Counted from the stretch's first letter, positions 9,977-21,292 are shown. The stretch is DNA of 64,000 nucleotides from Deroplatys truncata (GCA_030765065.1 CM060977.1:159845052-159909051), one strand, 5' to 3'. Notes: generated by a model not told the origin, from the sequence alone. A program made the numbers and translations.

Positions 9977-11776
9977 TGAGGCAGTATTTTTAACACTTAA
10001 ATGATTTTCAGTTTAATTAAATAAATATAAATTCAATAACAGCCCGCCTTAAAGTAATATTTGTATTTAACAATATATAAAAAGGTGTATATTACAGTCA
10101 TTGTATATGTTTATATTATTGCATCCATGTGTAATAATGTTATGTGAATAATTACGTAATTTAATAATGTAGGAGCTGTGAGAATAATAAGTTAAAAGTT
10201 GCTAACAATGAGGTAACCTTGAGGCAATAATGAGTTTGAAAGTTTAAATGCTACTAGTCATTATTGGAACAACAATAATGTAAATTTAGTGACAGTTTAT
10301 AAAATAGCCAATCAGAAACTGAAAAGGAGAAACATTTACAAATTTAGAAGTCAGTTGCCTGCAGACAGCATTACTAACCACAAGCAAAAAGTGTACTCGA
10401 AAGAAGTATAATATGTAATCGTGTGAGACGAAAAATAGTTTACGTGTTAAAAAGTGCAAGTATTAAATAAAAACATCTCACAGCTCTCTCTCTCTCTATA
10501 TCAGTGAAGTGTTATTTAAATCGTATCAAGCATTAATAAAAGGAGTGAAGAAAAATTATAATCTGTGTAAGCCTACATTCTTGTAGCATCACAACCCTGC
10601 CAAGAGAAACGTGTCTCTAAAATGAATACTGACGTAGCCAAGGCAAACATAAATATATAATATTTAAAGAAACAGTCAAATTACAAAGTTAATATTTTTT
10701 TTAAACTTGGGGCAAAGGCTACCTGAAAGTATATTTGGGGCGAAGGCTACCGGAAACTGTTTACCATACATGCGGTTGCAACTACTACAAGTTCGGCTCC
10801 CCAACAGTTGAAATATAATACAACTCCTTCAATACAACCTACTTCAAATTGATGCCCAAAGTGTGGTGCAAATAATGTAAAAATATAATAACCTTCTTCA
10901 AATTGGCTTCCATAAGTGGAGCAAATAACAATACAACAAAACAACCTTCTTCAAATTTTTAGTTGCAACCGCACGTATGGTAAACAGTTTCCAGTAGCCT
11001 TTGCCCCAAATGTACTTTCAGGTGGGCTATGCCCCAAGTTTAAAAGAATATTAACTTTGTAATTTGACTGTTTCTTTAAATATTATATATTTATGTTTGC
11101 CTTGGCTGCGTCAGTATTATTGTTAGAGAGACACGTTTCTCTTAGCAGGGTTGTGATGCGACAAGAATGTAGGCTTACACGGATTATAATTTTTCTTCAC
11201 TCCTTTTAATAAAGCTTGATACAATTTAAATAACACTTCACTGATATAGAGAGAGAGAGAGAGAGAGAGAGCTGTGAGATGTTTTTATTAAATACTTGCA
11301 TTTTTTAACACGTAAACTATTTTTCGTCTCACACGATTACATATTATACTTCTTTCGAGGACACTTTTTGCTTCTGGTTAGTAATGCTGTCTGCAGGCAA
11401 CTGACTTCTAAATTTGTAAATGTTTCTCCTTTTCAGTTTCTGATTGGCTATTTTATAAACTGTCACTAAATTTACATTATTGTTGCTCCAATAATGACTA
11501 GTAGCATTTAAACTTTCACTCATTATTGCCTCAAGGTTACCTCATTGTTAGCAACTTTTAACTTATTATTCTCACAGCTCCTACATTATTAAATTATGTA
11601 ATTATTCACATAACATTATTACACATGGATACAATAATATAAACATATACAATGACTGTAATATACACTTTTTTATATATTGTTAAATACACATATTACT
11701 TTAAGGTGGGCAGTTATTGAATTTATATTTATATAATTAAACTGAAAATCATTTAAGTGTTAAAAATACTGCCTCA
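9977..11776. mobile_element. Inverted pair of family-A LTRs, tail to tail
   Basis: The left arm (9977 to about 10790) starts TGAGGCAGTATTTT; the right arm (about 10960-11776) is its inverted copy and ends ACTGCCTCA. Shared blocks include CAATAACAGCCCGCC, the CTCTCT/AGAGAG tract and the GGGGCAAAGGCTACC repeats. The centre (about 10790-10960) holds PBS-like units spaced about 55 bp apart (TTGATGCCC at 10849, TTGGCTTCC at 10903). ATGA flanks both sides (9973-9976, 11777-11780), so the composite looks integrated as one unit. No coding region. Confidence 0.75.
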
Positions 11777-12107
11777 ATGATGAAATTTTGGAAAAAATAA
11801 AGTTTTGGAGAAATCTGGAGAGCTAGAGAATCACTAGAAACTTGTTTTTGGAAAGAAATTGCATTAAGAATTGAAGATATTGAAAGGCAAAATGTATTTG
11901 TCAGTTTTAATTTCAAAGCTTTATTGACTATACACAGAGAATCGAAAACAGTTTGGAGTAGAACAGTTGAACACTGTGACAAAGCAGCAGAGAAGGTTTT
12001 CCATAGGCTAGAACAGGGTTATGAAATTGAAAGAGCAAAAAACAAGGAGGGATTTTTAAAAATGCCCACTTTGCAGCTAAAGGAACAATAATTGTATTAC
12101 ACTGTAC
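11777..12107. other. Unassigned sequence
   Basis: Nothing recognised besides low-quality open frames. Confidence 0.3.
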
Positions 12108-12265
12108 CAACTGCAATTGCTCAGTTGGTTAGAACAACCAGACGGAAACCAGAAGATGCGTGATTCAAATCCTTTCACTCTGATTCGACCTTTCCAACTT
12201 TGTCCTACACACGGCTTGTGTAAAAGAACAATTAATTACCAATTACATTCATTATTTACAATGAT
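12108..12265 (+). repeat. tRNA-derived SINE, family 2
   Basis: A tRNA-like head with box A-like TTGCTCAGTTGGTTAGAA and box B-like GATTCAAATCC is followed by the family body (CTGATTCGACCTTTCCAA). Related copies are at 41625 and 43010. Confidence 0.65.
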
Positions 12266-12279
12266 ATTTAAATGTCATC

Positions 12280-12545
12280 ATTCACGATTTAGGAGTACCT
12301 GTTAGCCTCTAGTTCCCAAGGTTGCGAGTTCAAACCACAGAGTGATGGATTTTTTCAGGCATAAAAATTCTTTGCGGGTCTCTTTCGGAAGGGGAGTAAA
12401 GCCGGTGGTACTGTGTTGAAGATTTACAGCACACAAGAAAGCCTCAAGCCTGATAAAGGCCTCTGAGCAAAATTTCCAGCTTTCATGCCCAATGTAGAAT
12501 GGGACAATAAGAACCATAGTAGTTAAAATCATCCATAAATAAAAA
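12280..12545 (+). repeat. tRNA-derived SINE, family 1
   Basis: The head contains GTTAGCCTCTAGTTCCCAAG and box B-like GAGTTCAAACC. The body (ATGGATTTTTTCAGGCATAA, GTAAAGCCGGTGGT, GGCCTCTGAGCAAAAT) and tail ATAAATAAAA match the minus-strand copy at 62212-62504. Confidence 0.7.
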
Positions 12546-12769
12546 ACTAAATTTTCACTTAAAGTATAAAAACAGTTTTCATATAAGAATTACTTAGTTT
12601 TAAAAGTTTTGAATTTTCCTTCAGCTTTTATTTTATTTGGCAAAACATGAATTTCTTGATTTAACTTGAAAGAAAGAACTATTTTATTTTGCAAATAATT
12701 ATATTTCAAGAATGTATGCACATGCTAGAGGTAGAATAGCCAGTCATTTAATGTCTACACAACTTTCTT

Positions 12770-13490
12770 ACTTTACTACCTGTCATTATTCTCATTTCTT
12801 TTTTGATGGATTATATTCTGTTTTGCTGATTAGTTCTCCACAGAAAATAATACCATATCTTAGCAAGGAGTGAACACTGGCAAAATAAGTGGTTCTTAAA
12901 GGTTTTCATATATGGTAACATGACACGGGTTATCAACATGTTTTCCCATTTTAGGTTATTTTGTATCCATGGTCCTAAAAATTTTGTTTTACCTTTGGAT
13001 TGTAACTCAGTGTTGTTAACTTTAATATGGAGGAAAAATAATTATTTGTTTGGTTATTTAGAAAATTTTTAGAGAAATTGTTTTTTACTCTTTGAGTATG
13101 TTTATTGCAAATGAGTGAAGTTCTTCCAATGTTTTCACTTTAATTAATATACTAGTATCATCTGATGAAAGTATGTATGTCTTTATTCCCTATGAGAATT
13201 TTCTTACAAATTCATGGCTTCGTTTCCATTTTATGACTTGAGACTTTATATGGTTTGCATAAGGAAAAAAAGAAGAGGTCTTACTACAGATCCTTGTGCT
13301 AAGCCATGTATTATTTCAACAGAAAAAGTTCATGACTATATCAAATCTTTTGAATATTTGATTTCTGTTATTTGTTTTCTATTATTAAGTTTGATTTTAA
13401 CCATTTAATCACTACTCCCATGATCTGATACCTAAGTTGTATTTTGTGATATACAATGTCAAATACTTCAGTTAAATCTGAGAAAGGTTA
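12770..13490 (-). pseudogene. Non-LTR reverse transcriptase fossil
   Basis: Read on the minus strand, scattered frames give AQGSVVRPLLFF (family QGSVLGPLLF), SSDDTSILIN (family YADDT) near 13150, and SVHSLLRYGIIFCG near 12850. The order fits a Jockey-like RT from palm to post-RT region. Stops are abundant. Confidence 0.65.
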
Positions 13491-13494
13491 GTTT

Positions 13495-13829
13495 TAGAAG
13501 GAGTTGTATCGTATTTCCACTGTTGGGGAGCTGAACTTAAACTTCGTTGCAACTGCACGTATAGTAAACAGTTTTCGGTAGCCTTCGCCCCAAATGTATT
13601 TTCAGGTGGCCTTTGCCCCAAGTTTAAAAAAAATATTAACTTTGTAATTAAACTGTTTCTTTAAATATTTAATATTTATGTTTGCCTCGGCTGTGTCAGT
13701 ATTATTTTACAGACATGGATATCTTGGTAGGGCGTGATGCGACAAGAATGTAGGCTTACACAGATTATAATTTTACTTCACTCCTTTTATTAATACTTGA
13801 TACGATTTAAATAACACTTCACTGATATA
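13495..13829 (-). mobile_element. Family-A LTR copy A4, part 1
   Basis: Minus-orientation LTR sequence (GTAGCCTTCGCCCC, TTTGCCCCAAGTTT, then CACTTCACTGATA) runs until it is cut at 13829 by the family-B LTR retrotransposon. It resumes at 18063. Confidence 0.75.
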
Positions 13830-14882
13830 TGATGCAGTAATTTGTATCATAAATTATTTAAATGTAAAGAATGATTATATTATGAATATGCATTTTTGTG
13901 TGACATTGATTTGAGATGTTTGTTGATTGTAATTATTGTTGAGAAGTGGGTCTATACTGCCTTACTGAAACTGACAATAATAGCGTGCAATAATGCAGTG
14001 AGGGGGTGAGCTGTTTATCATTATTAGAGACAAAGAAGTTACGTAATGTTGGTGCGTTTTTCTGTAGAATTTGCTGGAACATTGTCCCTAGAGCATACGT
14101 ATTCATAATTTTCATTGGATATAAAAATAGACGCTAATGTTGGCGCGTTTTATTAGCCAATAGCAGCTCAGTTATAATCTTTAGGCATATCGGGGTGTAG
14201 GAGTATAAAAAGGGCTAGGTTAGAGATAGACCCCGTCAGTTCATCAAAAATCTTTGTACATTACACGTCGCCTTCTTTCCGTCAGTTCGTCGAAAATATT
14301 TGTATGCTACACGTCGCCCTCAGTCCAGCAGAAATATTTGTAAAGTATACGTCGGCTATCGATTCGCAAGTTACGCGTAGCAGAGTTAGGAAAATTCTCA
14401 AGTGTTGTAAAGTTAATTATACAAAAGGTTGAAGTACGTGAATTAAAAGTGATCAGTAAGAAGTTGTTATAACAGTTTCAGTTTGGCGAGTGTCTAGATC
14501 AATGTGTAAATGTGATGGTGAATGTGTTCGACAATAAAAGTGTAAAACAAATTCTTTCATCAGTGTTATCTTTGGATAAAAGACTCCTTTCCGTTTACAC
14601 AACCTGTATAAAGAGATGTGCTCGACCAAAAAGATCATAGCTAGCCGGAGGACAGTAAACAAAAATTAAATAAAATAACAGTCGCATTCTTTCAAACAAA
14701 CACTAATTCTACCGCAAATTGCTAACACCAGATGAAGCTACAAACCTAACAAAGAATCACATCACAAAATGGCTTCACCACGTGGGGCTAACAAAATAAA
14801 TATAAATAACATTAAAACCATCGCAAATTGGCTCCCAAACGTGGGGCTCAACAAATAAATATAACAGAAGTATACCACTTCA
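13830..14882 (+). repeat. 5' LTR of family B
   Basis: TG...CA ends. A TATA box is at 14204-14211 (TATAAAAAG) and a poly(A) signal at 14533-14538 (AATAAA), setting U3/R/U5 order. Three degenerate ~46-bp tandem units (around 14234-14356; motif ATTTGTA...ACGTCG) lie just after the TATA box. The 3' part carries PBS-like units at about 14716, 14770 and 14829. Confidence 0.88.
14204..14211 (+). promoter_or_regulatory. TATA box of the 5' LTR
   Basis: TATAAAAAG preceded by CCAAT-type sequence about 55 bp upstream. The equivalent site in the 3' LTR (around 17394) lost 10 bp and has no TATA box. Confidence 0.6.
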
Positions 14883-14885
14883 AAT

Positions 14886-14903
14886 TGGCACCCAACGTGG
14901 GGC
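14886..14903 (+). other. Primer binding site, tRNA-Lys type
   Basis: TGGCACCCAACGTGGGGC begins 3 bases after the 5' LTR end. It differs at one base from the classic tRNA-Lys(1,2) primer site TGGCGCCCAACGTGGGGC. Confidence 0.85.
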
Positions 14904-15264
14904 ACGATGACCAGGAAAGGGGCGAAGGAACCAGGACGTGGAGCGAATGGAGAAGTGAACTGAACTACAAGACGCAGATTCCAGAAACAACTACAGGGAT
15001 GACAGACGACGCGGATGAGTGGGCATCGTAATTCCAAGATTACAAGGCAACAGGGGAATTCAACTACAGGACACCAAAACGACGTAGATTCATCATAATA
15101 CAACGCAGAAGCAACATATAATCTAGGAGAGAGGGGCAGAAAGCTAGACATCAAAGCAACATCAGCAGATAGCATCAGAAAGGTTAGAAAAGTGTTATGC
15201 TAATTCTAAAAAAAAGTGTAAAAAAATTTAAATGTACCTTAGGAACGGTAGGATAAAAAAAACA

Positions 15265-16310
15265 ATGGCTACTAATAATACAGAAGAAATAATTATGGAG
15301 GGAGATAATGTAACAGCTGTAATTCAATACAGGTTACAGAAAATAGCTCAAACAATGTAGCATTTCAGGGAGGAAATGTTAGTGCAGAAAGTGAGAATAG
15401 AACAGCAGGAAATATTAATTTTGCTGCTAGTATGATGATGGAAATGCTGAGAAATTTGAGAGATCAATTAAGGGAAGATATGAAAAAGAATAATGAGAAT
15501 ATGGAAAAGAATAATAGGGAATTGAGAGAAGATATGGAAAAGAATATGGAAAAGAATAAGAGGGAATTGAGGGAAGATATTGATAGGAGTTTAGCACAAA
15601 AACTAACTCAGAGTAATGAGAAATTAGAGCATAAATTAGATCAAAATAGGGAAGAAATTGAAAAGAAATCCATGGAGCTAGATAGTATGATAAGAATGAG
15701 AAATGAAAAGCAGGAAATGATAGCAAATGAGATAGGTGAAGTTTCAAAGAAAATGTTAGACATGAGCAGGGAAATATCTAACCAGAAAAGTGAGGTTAAT
15801 AATAAAATAGAACATGTTGATGTAAAATGTACAGAATTAGGTAGCCGAATAAGTAGCATTTCAAGTGAGTTAAGAGAGATGATGGAGGCTATAAATGCAG
15901 ATTTAATTCAGGTGCAAGTTAATTTCAGAGGGGAAATATCTGAAATTCAGAAGGAGTCAGAAACACAGAGAAATAAATTGTCTGAAGAAGTTAAAGATTT
16001 GTCTAAAGATTTGAATCAAAAGCTAAGTTCTGAAATTAACAAGTACCAAGCTGTTCAGAATGAAAACTCCAATCCAGTACAGTTTATGACAGACTTGTCA
16101 GAGTATTCTCAAATTAAAGAGATAGTAGAAGAATTGAAAATGACAGTTGTTAAAAGATGTGTTGTTCAGGAAACTTTAGATTGTTTTCAAATGTTATCAT
16201 GGGACGAAATTTCATATGAATATAAGAGGTTATTCATGAACAAAATTTTGAAGGTTAGGATACGGTTACGAGTAATGTTTAGCCACAGACAATTTGATCC
16301 AGGAGGGTAA
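15265..16310 (+). pseudogene. Gag-like coiled-coil protein, frameshifted near its start
   Basis: A start at 15265 (MATNNTEE) runs to about 15335, where one base appears to be missing; the frame then continues as 15333-16310, open for over 320 codons. Residues are strongly charged with heptad repeats (repeats of RELREDM near 15500-15575, then KSMELDSM, EISEIQKESE). The last ~40 residues (WDEISYEYKRLFMNK ... FSHRQFDPGG) resemble the retrotransposon gag fold of Ty3-like elements. No zinc knuckle or pol is present; normal gag would continue, so it is truncated at the end too. Capsid assembly is inferred only from position and composition. Confidence 0.65.
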
Positions 16311-17019
16311 ATAGCAATGAGATGTAAAGTAAATGCTGGATAGTTAAAGATGACCTGCAGAGAAATGTATTGGAACGTAAGAGGGTTAATTATGTATGTA
16401 TGTCATAAGAAAGGAGAAATAAATTTTGTGACATAACTAAATGTTTAAAAGGAAAATAACATTTTCTTAATAACTGTGACAGCATTTGAAATGAAGCATA
16501 ATGTTATATTAAAGCAAAAGCACGTAAATATAATTCCAAAAGTATTGTGAATATAATGTACAAAACAACAAAAATGGGTAAAAATAATTAAAACAAATAC
16601 TTATGTAGAAAACAGAAAATGTGAAACAGTACTTAGATTTAAGAGATGTAAATATATTTGTGTAGAGGGTGAATATTGTTGGTAAATATGTGTAATAATT
16701 ACAAAAATTCTTGAATGCATCAATTTTTGTCAACAATATAAGAGAGTAAACCAATTTTGTAACAATAACTAAATAATTCAGGGTATAGTATTTGCTATAA
16801 AAAAAAAAATTGTAATGTCAGATTAAAGTCTAAACACATTAAACCAGAGCCAGTAAATAGTGGCAAGATAAAGACAAAACATATGTCATGTGTTAAATGC
16901 GTGTGAAGTGTTAAGTGAAAGTGATAGCGTGCTTTCCAAGATATAGGAGACTAAAAACCCAATTATAAAATTTCCAAACAAGTTGTAAATATTTATAATT
17001 ATGTTTCTAGTGGGGCATA
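16311..17019. other. Family-B interior, non-coding
   Basis: AT-rich sequence between gag and the 3' LTR with no ORF. A short purine-rich AGTGGGGCA precedes the 3' LTR and may serve as a weak polypurine tract. Confidence 0.5.
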
Positions 17020-18062
17020 TGATGCAGTAATTTGTATCATAAATTATTTAAATGTAAAGAATGATTATATTATGAATATGCATTTTTGTGTGACATTGAT
17101 TTGAGATGTTTGTTGATTGTAATTATTGTTGAGAAGTGGGTCTATACTGCCTTACTGAAACTGACAATAATAGCGTGCAATAATGCAGCGAGGGGGTGAG
17201 CTGTTTATCATTATTAGAGACGAGGAAGTTACGTAATGTTGGTGCGTTTTTCTGTAGAATTTGCTGGAACATTGTCCCTAGAGCATATGTATTCATAATT
17301 TTCATTGGATATAAAAATAGACGCTAATGTTGGCGCGTTTTATTAGCCAATAGCAGCTCAGTTATAATCTTTAGGCATATCGGGGTGTAGGAGTATAGGT
17401 TAGAGATAGACCCCATCAGTTCATCAAAAATCTTTGTACATTACACGTCGCCTTCTTTCCGTCAGTTCGTCGAAAATATTTGTATGCTACATGTCGCCCT
17501 CAGTCCAGCAGAAATATTTGTAAAGTATACGTCGGCTATCGATTCGCAAGTTACGCGTAGCAGAGTTAGGAAAATTCTCAAGTGTTGTAAAGTTAATTAT
17601 ACAAAAGGTTGAAGTATGTGAATTAAAAGTGATCAGTAAGAAGTTGTTATAACAGTTTCAGTTTGACGAGTGTCTAGATCAATGTGTAAATGTGATAGTG
17701 AATGTGTTTGACAATAAAAGTGTAAAACAAATTCTTTCATCAGTGTTATCTTTGGATAAAAGACTCCTTTCCGTTTACACAACCTGTATAAAAAGATGTG
17801 CTTGACCAAAAAGATCATAGCTAGCCGGAGGACAGTAAACAAAAATTAAATAAAATAACAGTCGCATTCTTTCAAACAAACACTAATACTATCGCAAATT
17901 GCTAACACCAGATGGAGCTACAAACCTAACAAAGAATCACGTCACAAAATGGCTTCACCACGTGGGGCTAACAAAATAAATATAAATAACATTAAAACCA
18001 TCGCAAATTGGCTCCCAAATGTGGGGCTCAACAAATAAATATAACAGAAGTATACCACTTCA
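17020..18062 (+). repeat. 3' LTR of family B
   Basis: Nearly identical to the 5' LTR but lacks 10 bp at the TATA box. PBS-like units are at 17950-17968 and 18009-18027. Confidence 0.88.
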
Positions 18063-18650
18063 TATAAAGAGAGAGCTGTGAGATGTTTTTATTAAATACT
18101 TGCACTTTTAACACGTAATTTTTTTTTTTTTACTCAAAATACGTATAAAATCTCTCAAGGACGCATCACGCATCCGATTACAATCACTGTCTGCATGCAA
18201 CTGAATAGATTTCAACCGTCTAAACTTATAAATTTCTGTATTTCAAGTCTCTGATTGGCTAATCCTACTCCAATAGAATACCTGCATTTAACTAAAGCTT
18301 TTTCTGGTTGTTGATTGGCTATTTTTATAAACTGTCACCAAAATTACATTATTGTTACTCCAAGAACCACAAGTAGTACTGTTAAACTTTCTTACTCATT
18401 ATTGCCTTAAGGTTACCTCATTGTTAGCAACTTTTAACTTATTATTCTCACAGCTCCTACATTATTAAATTACGTGATATATTCACATAACATTATTACA
18501 CTTGGAAACAATAATATAAGCATATGCAATGACTGTTAGACACATTTTACAAATTATTACATACACATATTGCTTCAAGGCGGGCTGTTATTGAATTTAC
18601 ATATTATATAATTAGACTGAAATCACTTAAGTGTTAAAAATTCTGCCTCA
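18063..18650 (-). mobile_element. Family-A LTR copy A4, part 2
   Basis: It resumes AGAGAGAGCTGTGAGATG after the family-B insertion and ends TTCTGCCTCA. Blocks TAAACTGTCACC, ACCTCATTGTTAGCAAC and GGCGGGCTGTTATTGAATTT match other copies. Confidence 0.75.
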
Positions 18651-18737
18651 AATCTAGGAATATTCCTAATACTTTTTCTTCAACTGAAAAATTCTGCCTC
18701 AAATCTAGGAATATTCCTAATACTTTTTCTTCAACTG
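18636..18737. repeat. 51-bp tandem duplication over the LTR end
   Basis: Two identical 51-bp units (18636-18686, 18687-18737) each contain TTCTGCCTCAAATCTAGG, so the LTR terminus and its flank are duplicated. Confidence 0.85.
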
Positions 18738-18834
18738 ATTTCACAGGATGTTCAAGAAGTTAAAAATTGCTGTTTCTATTTCTGAATTCATGTTATGAGT
18801 CTGTTATTATGATAATTAAACAAAAGTGAAGCGA

Positions 18835-19515
18835 AATGATGACTTATTTAAGTAACATCGAGTCGAAATTAGCACTTAATGCCTCACTAACTTTTACTCA
18901 CACTTAGAACATGTTCCATACACACGTCTGCATCATTAGCTACATTCGACTGCCAGAATAATTAGATGTGTTTCCTCTGGAATCTTGAGACTCTCCTACT
19001 GAACCTCTCATGAATCTACAGAGTGGGTTGTCTTTGGCAGGAATTTCAAAATGTATTAGCGTTGACTCATCTTTTTTCAAGAAAATCTTCTTCCAAGTTT
19101 CAATTTTTTGTACTTGTTTCAAAATATGGATACTGCTTTCAATGTTGTGACTAGAATTGCAAAAACTGGTATGCTACTGCTGATTTTTCTGTATGTTTGT
19201 ACTTTATATGCCTAAGGTGTTCCTCGAGATGGGTTTCGAAGTTCCTTTTTGTTTGTCCTATGTATATTTTCTCGCAATCTCCACAGCTAATTTCATAAAT
19301 TCCTGGTTTCATTGAAGAAGGTGTTACATCAGATCTGTTGGATGTAATTTTTTGAACCTTCTGTTTTTCTGCTGTTAGAGTGCTTATGTTTGATATCTGT
19401 TTCTCCTTTTTTAATTTCTGTAGTTTTTTATGCACCAATGACTTGTTGGAACTGTTGTTCTCTGACATTGTTTCTATCACATAAAAGCAAACCGTTTCAA
19501 CCCTATCAACCAAAA
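18835..19515 (-). pseudogene. Penelope GIY-YIG fragment, minus arm
   Basis: Minus frames read KPGIYEISCGDCEKIYIGQT and LEEHLRHIKYKHTEKSAVAY (19151-19519), then EIPAKDNPLCRF (18940-19122), the end of a Penelope endonuclease. The terminal region 18838-18945 has the hammerhead-like remnant and the pLTR sequence shared with the plus arm. Confidence 0.75.
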
Positions 19516-20310
19516 ACATGTCATCATAAACAGCCTATTACACAGATTACTCAACATCCCATTAAATGAAACAGAATTTAAACAAATAGAAATAACAGCA
19601 GAGAACAATGGTTTCAACAAGTCAAGGGTACATATAAAATTACAGAAATTAAAAAAGAAGAAACAGATATCCACTCTAACAGCAAAAAAAAAAAAAAGAA
19701 AAGAAAAGGTTCAAAAATTCACTTACCATCCAATGTTTATGAGAAAATTCCAAAAGATCTTCCAAGGTTATAGCATAAAAAGACACAGTATAAAAAACTT
19801 AATTAAATCAAACAATCTGATGTAACACCATCCTCAAAGAAACCAGGAATTTATAAAATGCCGTGGAGATTACGAGGAAATATACATAGGGAAAACAAAA
19901 CGGAACATCAAAACCCATTTCAAGGAACACCATAGGTACACAAAGTGTAAACACACAGAAAAATCAGCAGTAGCATACCATTTTTGAAACTCTAGCCACA
20001 ACATTGAAAACTGCATCCATCTTTTGAAACAAGAACAAAGACCAATAGAGCTTGAAACTTGGGAGAACATTTTCTTGAAAAAATATGAGTCAACGCTAAT
20101 GAATTTTTAAATCCCGATTGAAGACAACCCACTCCATAGATTTGTCAAAGGTCCAATAGGAGAGCCTCAAGATTCCGAAGGGAACACATATAATTATTCA
20201 GTCGAATGTAGCTGATGATGCAGACATCTGTGAAGCATGTTCTACGTATGAGTAAAAAATTAGTGAAGCATTAAGTGTTAATTTCGACTCAGTGTTACTT
20301 AAATAAGCCT
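19500..20310 (+). pseudogene. Penelope GIY-YIG fragment, plus arm
   Basis: Head-to-head with the minus copy. Broken frames give LLHRLLNIPLNET, EIYIGKTKRNIKTHFKEHH, HTEKSAVAYHF and ETWENIFLKKYESTL. It ends with the same terminal sequence (AGTGTTACTTAAATAAG) as the other arm and a hammerhead-like core at 20212-20236. Confidence 0.75.
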
Positions 20311-20379
20311 GTTAAAAATAAAATAATCTATTTTTATGTATATATGAAATTAGCCTATTATATATGATCCTCTCAACAA

Positions 20380-21290
20380 CTTTTGAAAAGATAAAAGATA
20401 GGAATTATTTTGGATACTTTTACATCTTAAAATGTGATTAATGTGGCATTGCATATAAGTGTAAAAGTATAGGACATTTATGGTTAGAATGTAAAGAAAT
20501 TCTTAGACAGAAACTTGGAATGAAAAAGTGGTCCAATTTGCCAAGAGAAATTACGGGAAAAAAGATAATGATCATAAGATCAAAAAAGAACATAAAGGAA
20601 ATAGGAAATTATTTACAGTATCTGAGGCTCTAAAGCAAGAACTAAACGGTTCAGGAAAATTAGTAAATAAGACAAAGAAGAAAGTATTAGATACTAGATT
20701 TAAAGAAAAAGCTGGGCCACATAGTTAAACAATCATTGTGTTTTGAGATTATTGGGTCTCCACAGGAAATCAGAAGGTTAGTATAGTGATTTGCGAATTG
20801 ACTGAGTAGGTGGATTATTATAAAATTATTTTAGGTATTTTCATTAACATTACAACTAAAGTAATAATATGTACAAATATTAGTAATGAAATAATTAGTC
20901 ATATAAAAGAAATAAAAGTTAAGAGGCCTTTTTAGAAAAACTGGATGGAGGAAGAACAATGCTGAAATTTATCAGAAAGAGGAAAAGAAGTTGGCTGAAG
21001 CGCTTTGCTGGATGAGAAGATATTCAAAAGATGGAAGAATACAGGATGCTGCAGTGAAGCAAATTGAGACTACAAACGATTGATACTTCCTTATACCAAA
21101 CAGATACTCTAGAACTTTTATGAATACATTCTAGGCTTTTTTTCTCATTTTCTAAAACAACATTTTTTTTTACTGATTTCCCATATACATTTACATGCAT
21201 ATAGCAGATATATTTACAAATGGGGAAGCATAATTAAGTTGTAAACTCTTAACATTTGGTTTAATTTAAAAATACTGACAAGGCTAATGT
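20380..21290. other. Unassigned, weak zinc-knuckle-like segment
   Basis: Around 20420-20500 a plus frame reads CGIAYKCKSIGHLWLEC after an in-frame stop, reminiscent of a retrotransposon zinc knuckle. A basic 66-codon frame follows (20528-20728). The rest shows nothing. It lies in the XRCC1-like gene downstream of exon 2, so it is intronic. Confidence 0.3.
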
Positions 21291-21292
21291 AC

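Larger units (their letters stand above)
13830..18062 (+). mobile_element. Gag-only LTR retrotransposon (family B)
   Basis: LTRs of 1053 bp (13830-14882) and 1043 bp (17020-18062) begin TGATGCAG and end CACTTCA. They flank a 2137-bp interior with a tRNA-Lys-type PBS and one gag-like coiled-coil ORF, but no protease, RT or integrase. The element sits in a family-A LTR with a TATA target duplication (13826-13829, 18063-18066), a 4-bp size typical of Ty3/gypsy integrases. It must be mobilised in trans. By eye the LTRs differ by about 17 substitutions plus one 10-bp deletion, about 98% identity. Confidence 0.88.

Noticed and set aside
15432-16310. Host coiled-coil (myosin- or kinesin-like) protein
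   Set aside because: It lies between paired LTRs just after a primer binding site, so it is the element's gag-like ORF.
20420-20728. Zinc-knuckle gag gene
   Set aside because: Only one weak CxxC...GHxxxxC pattern with an in-frame stop, without flanking LTRs.
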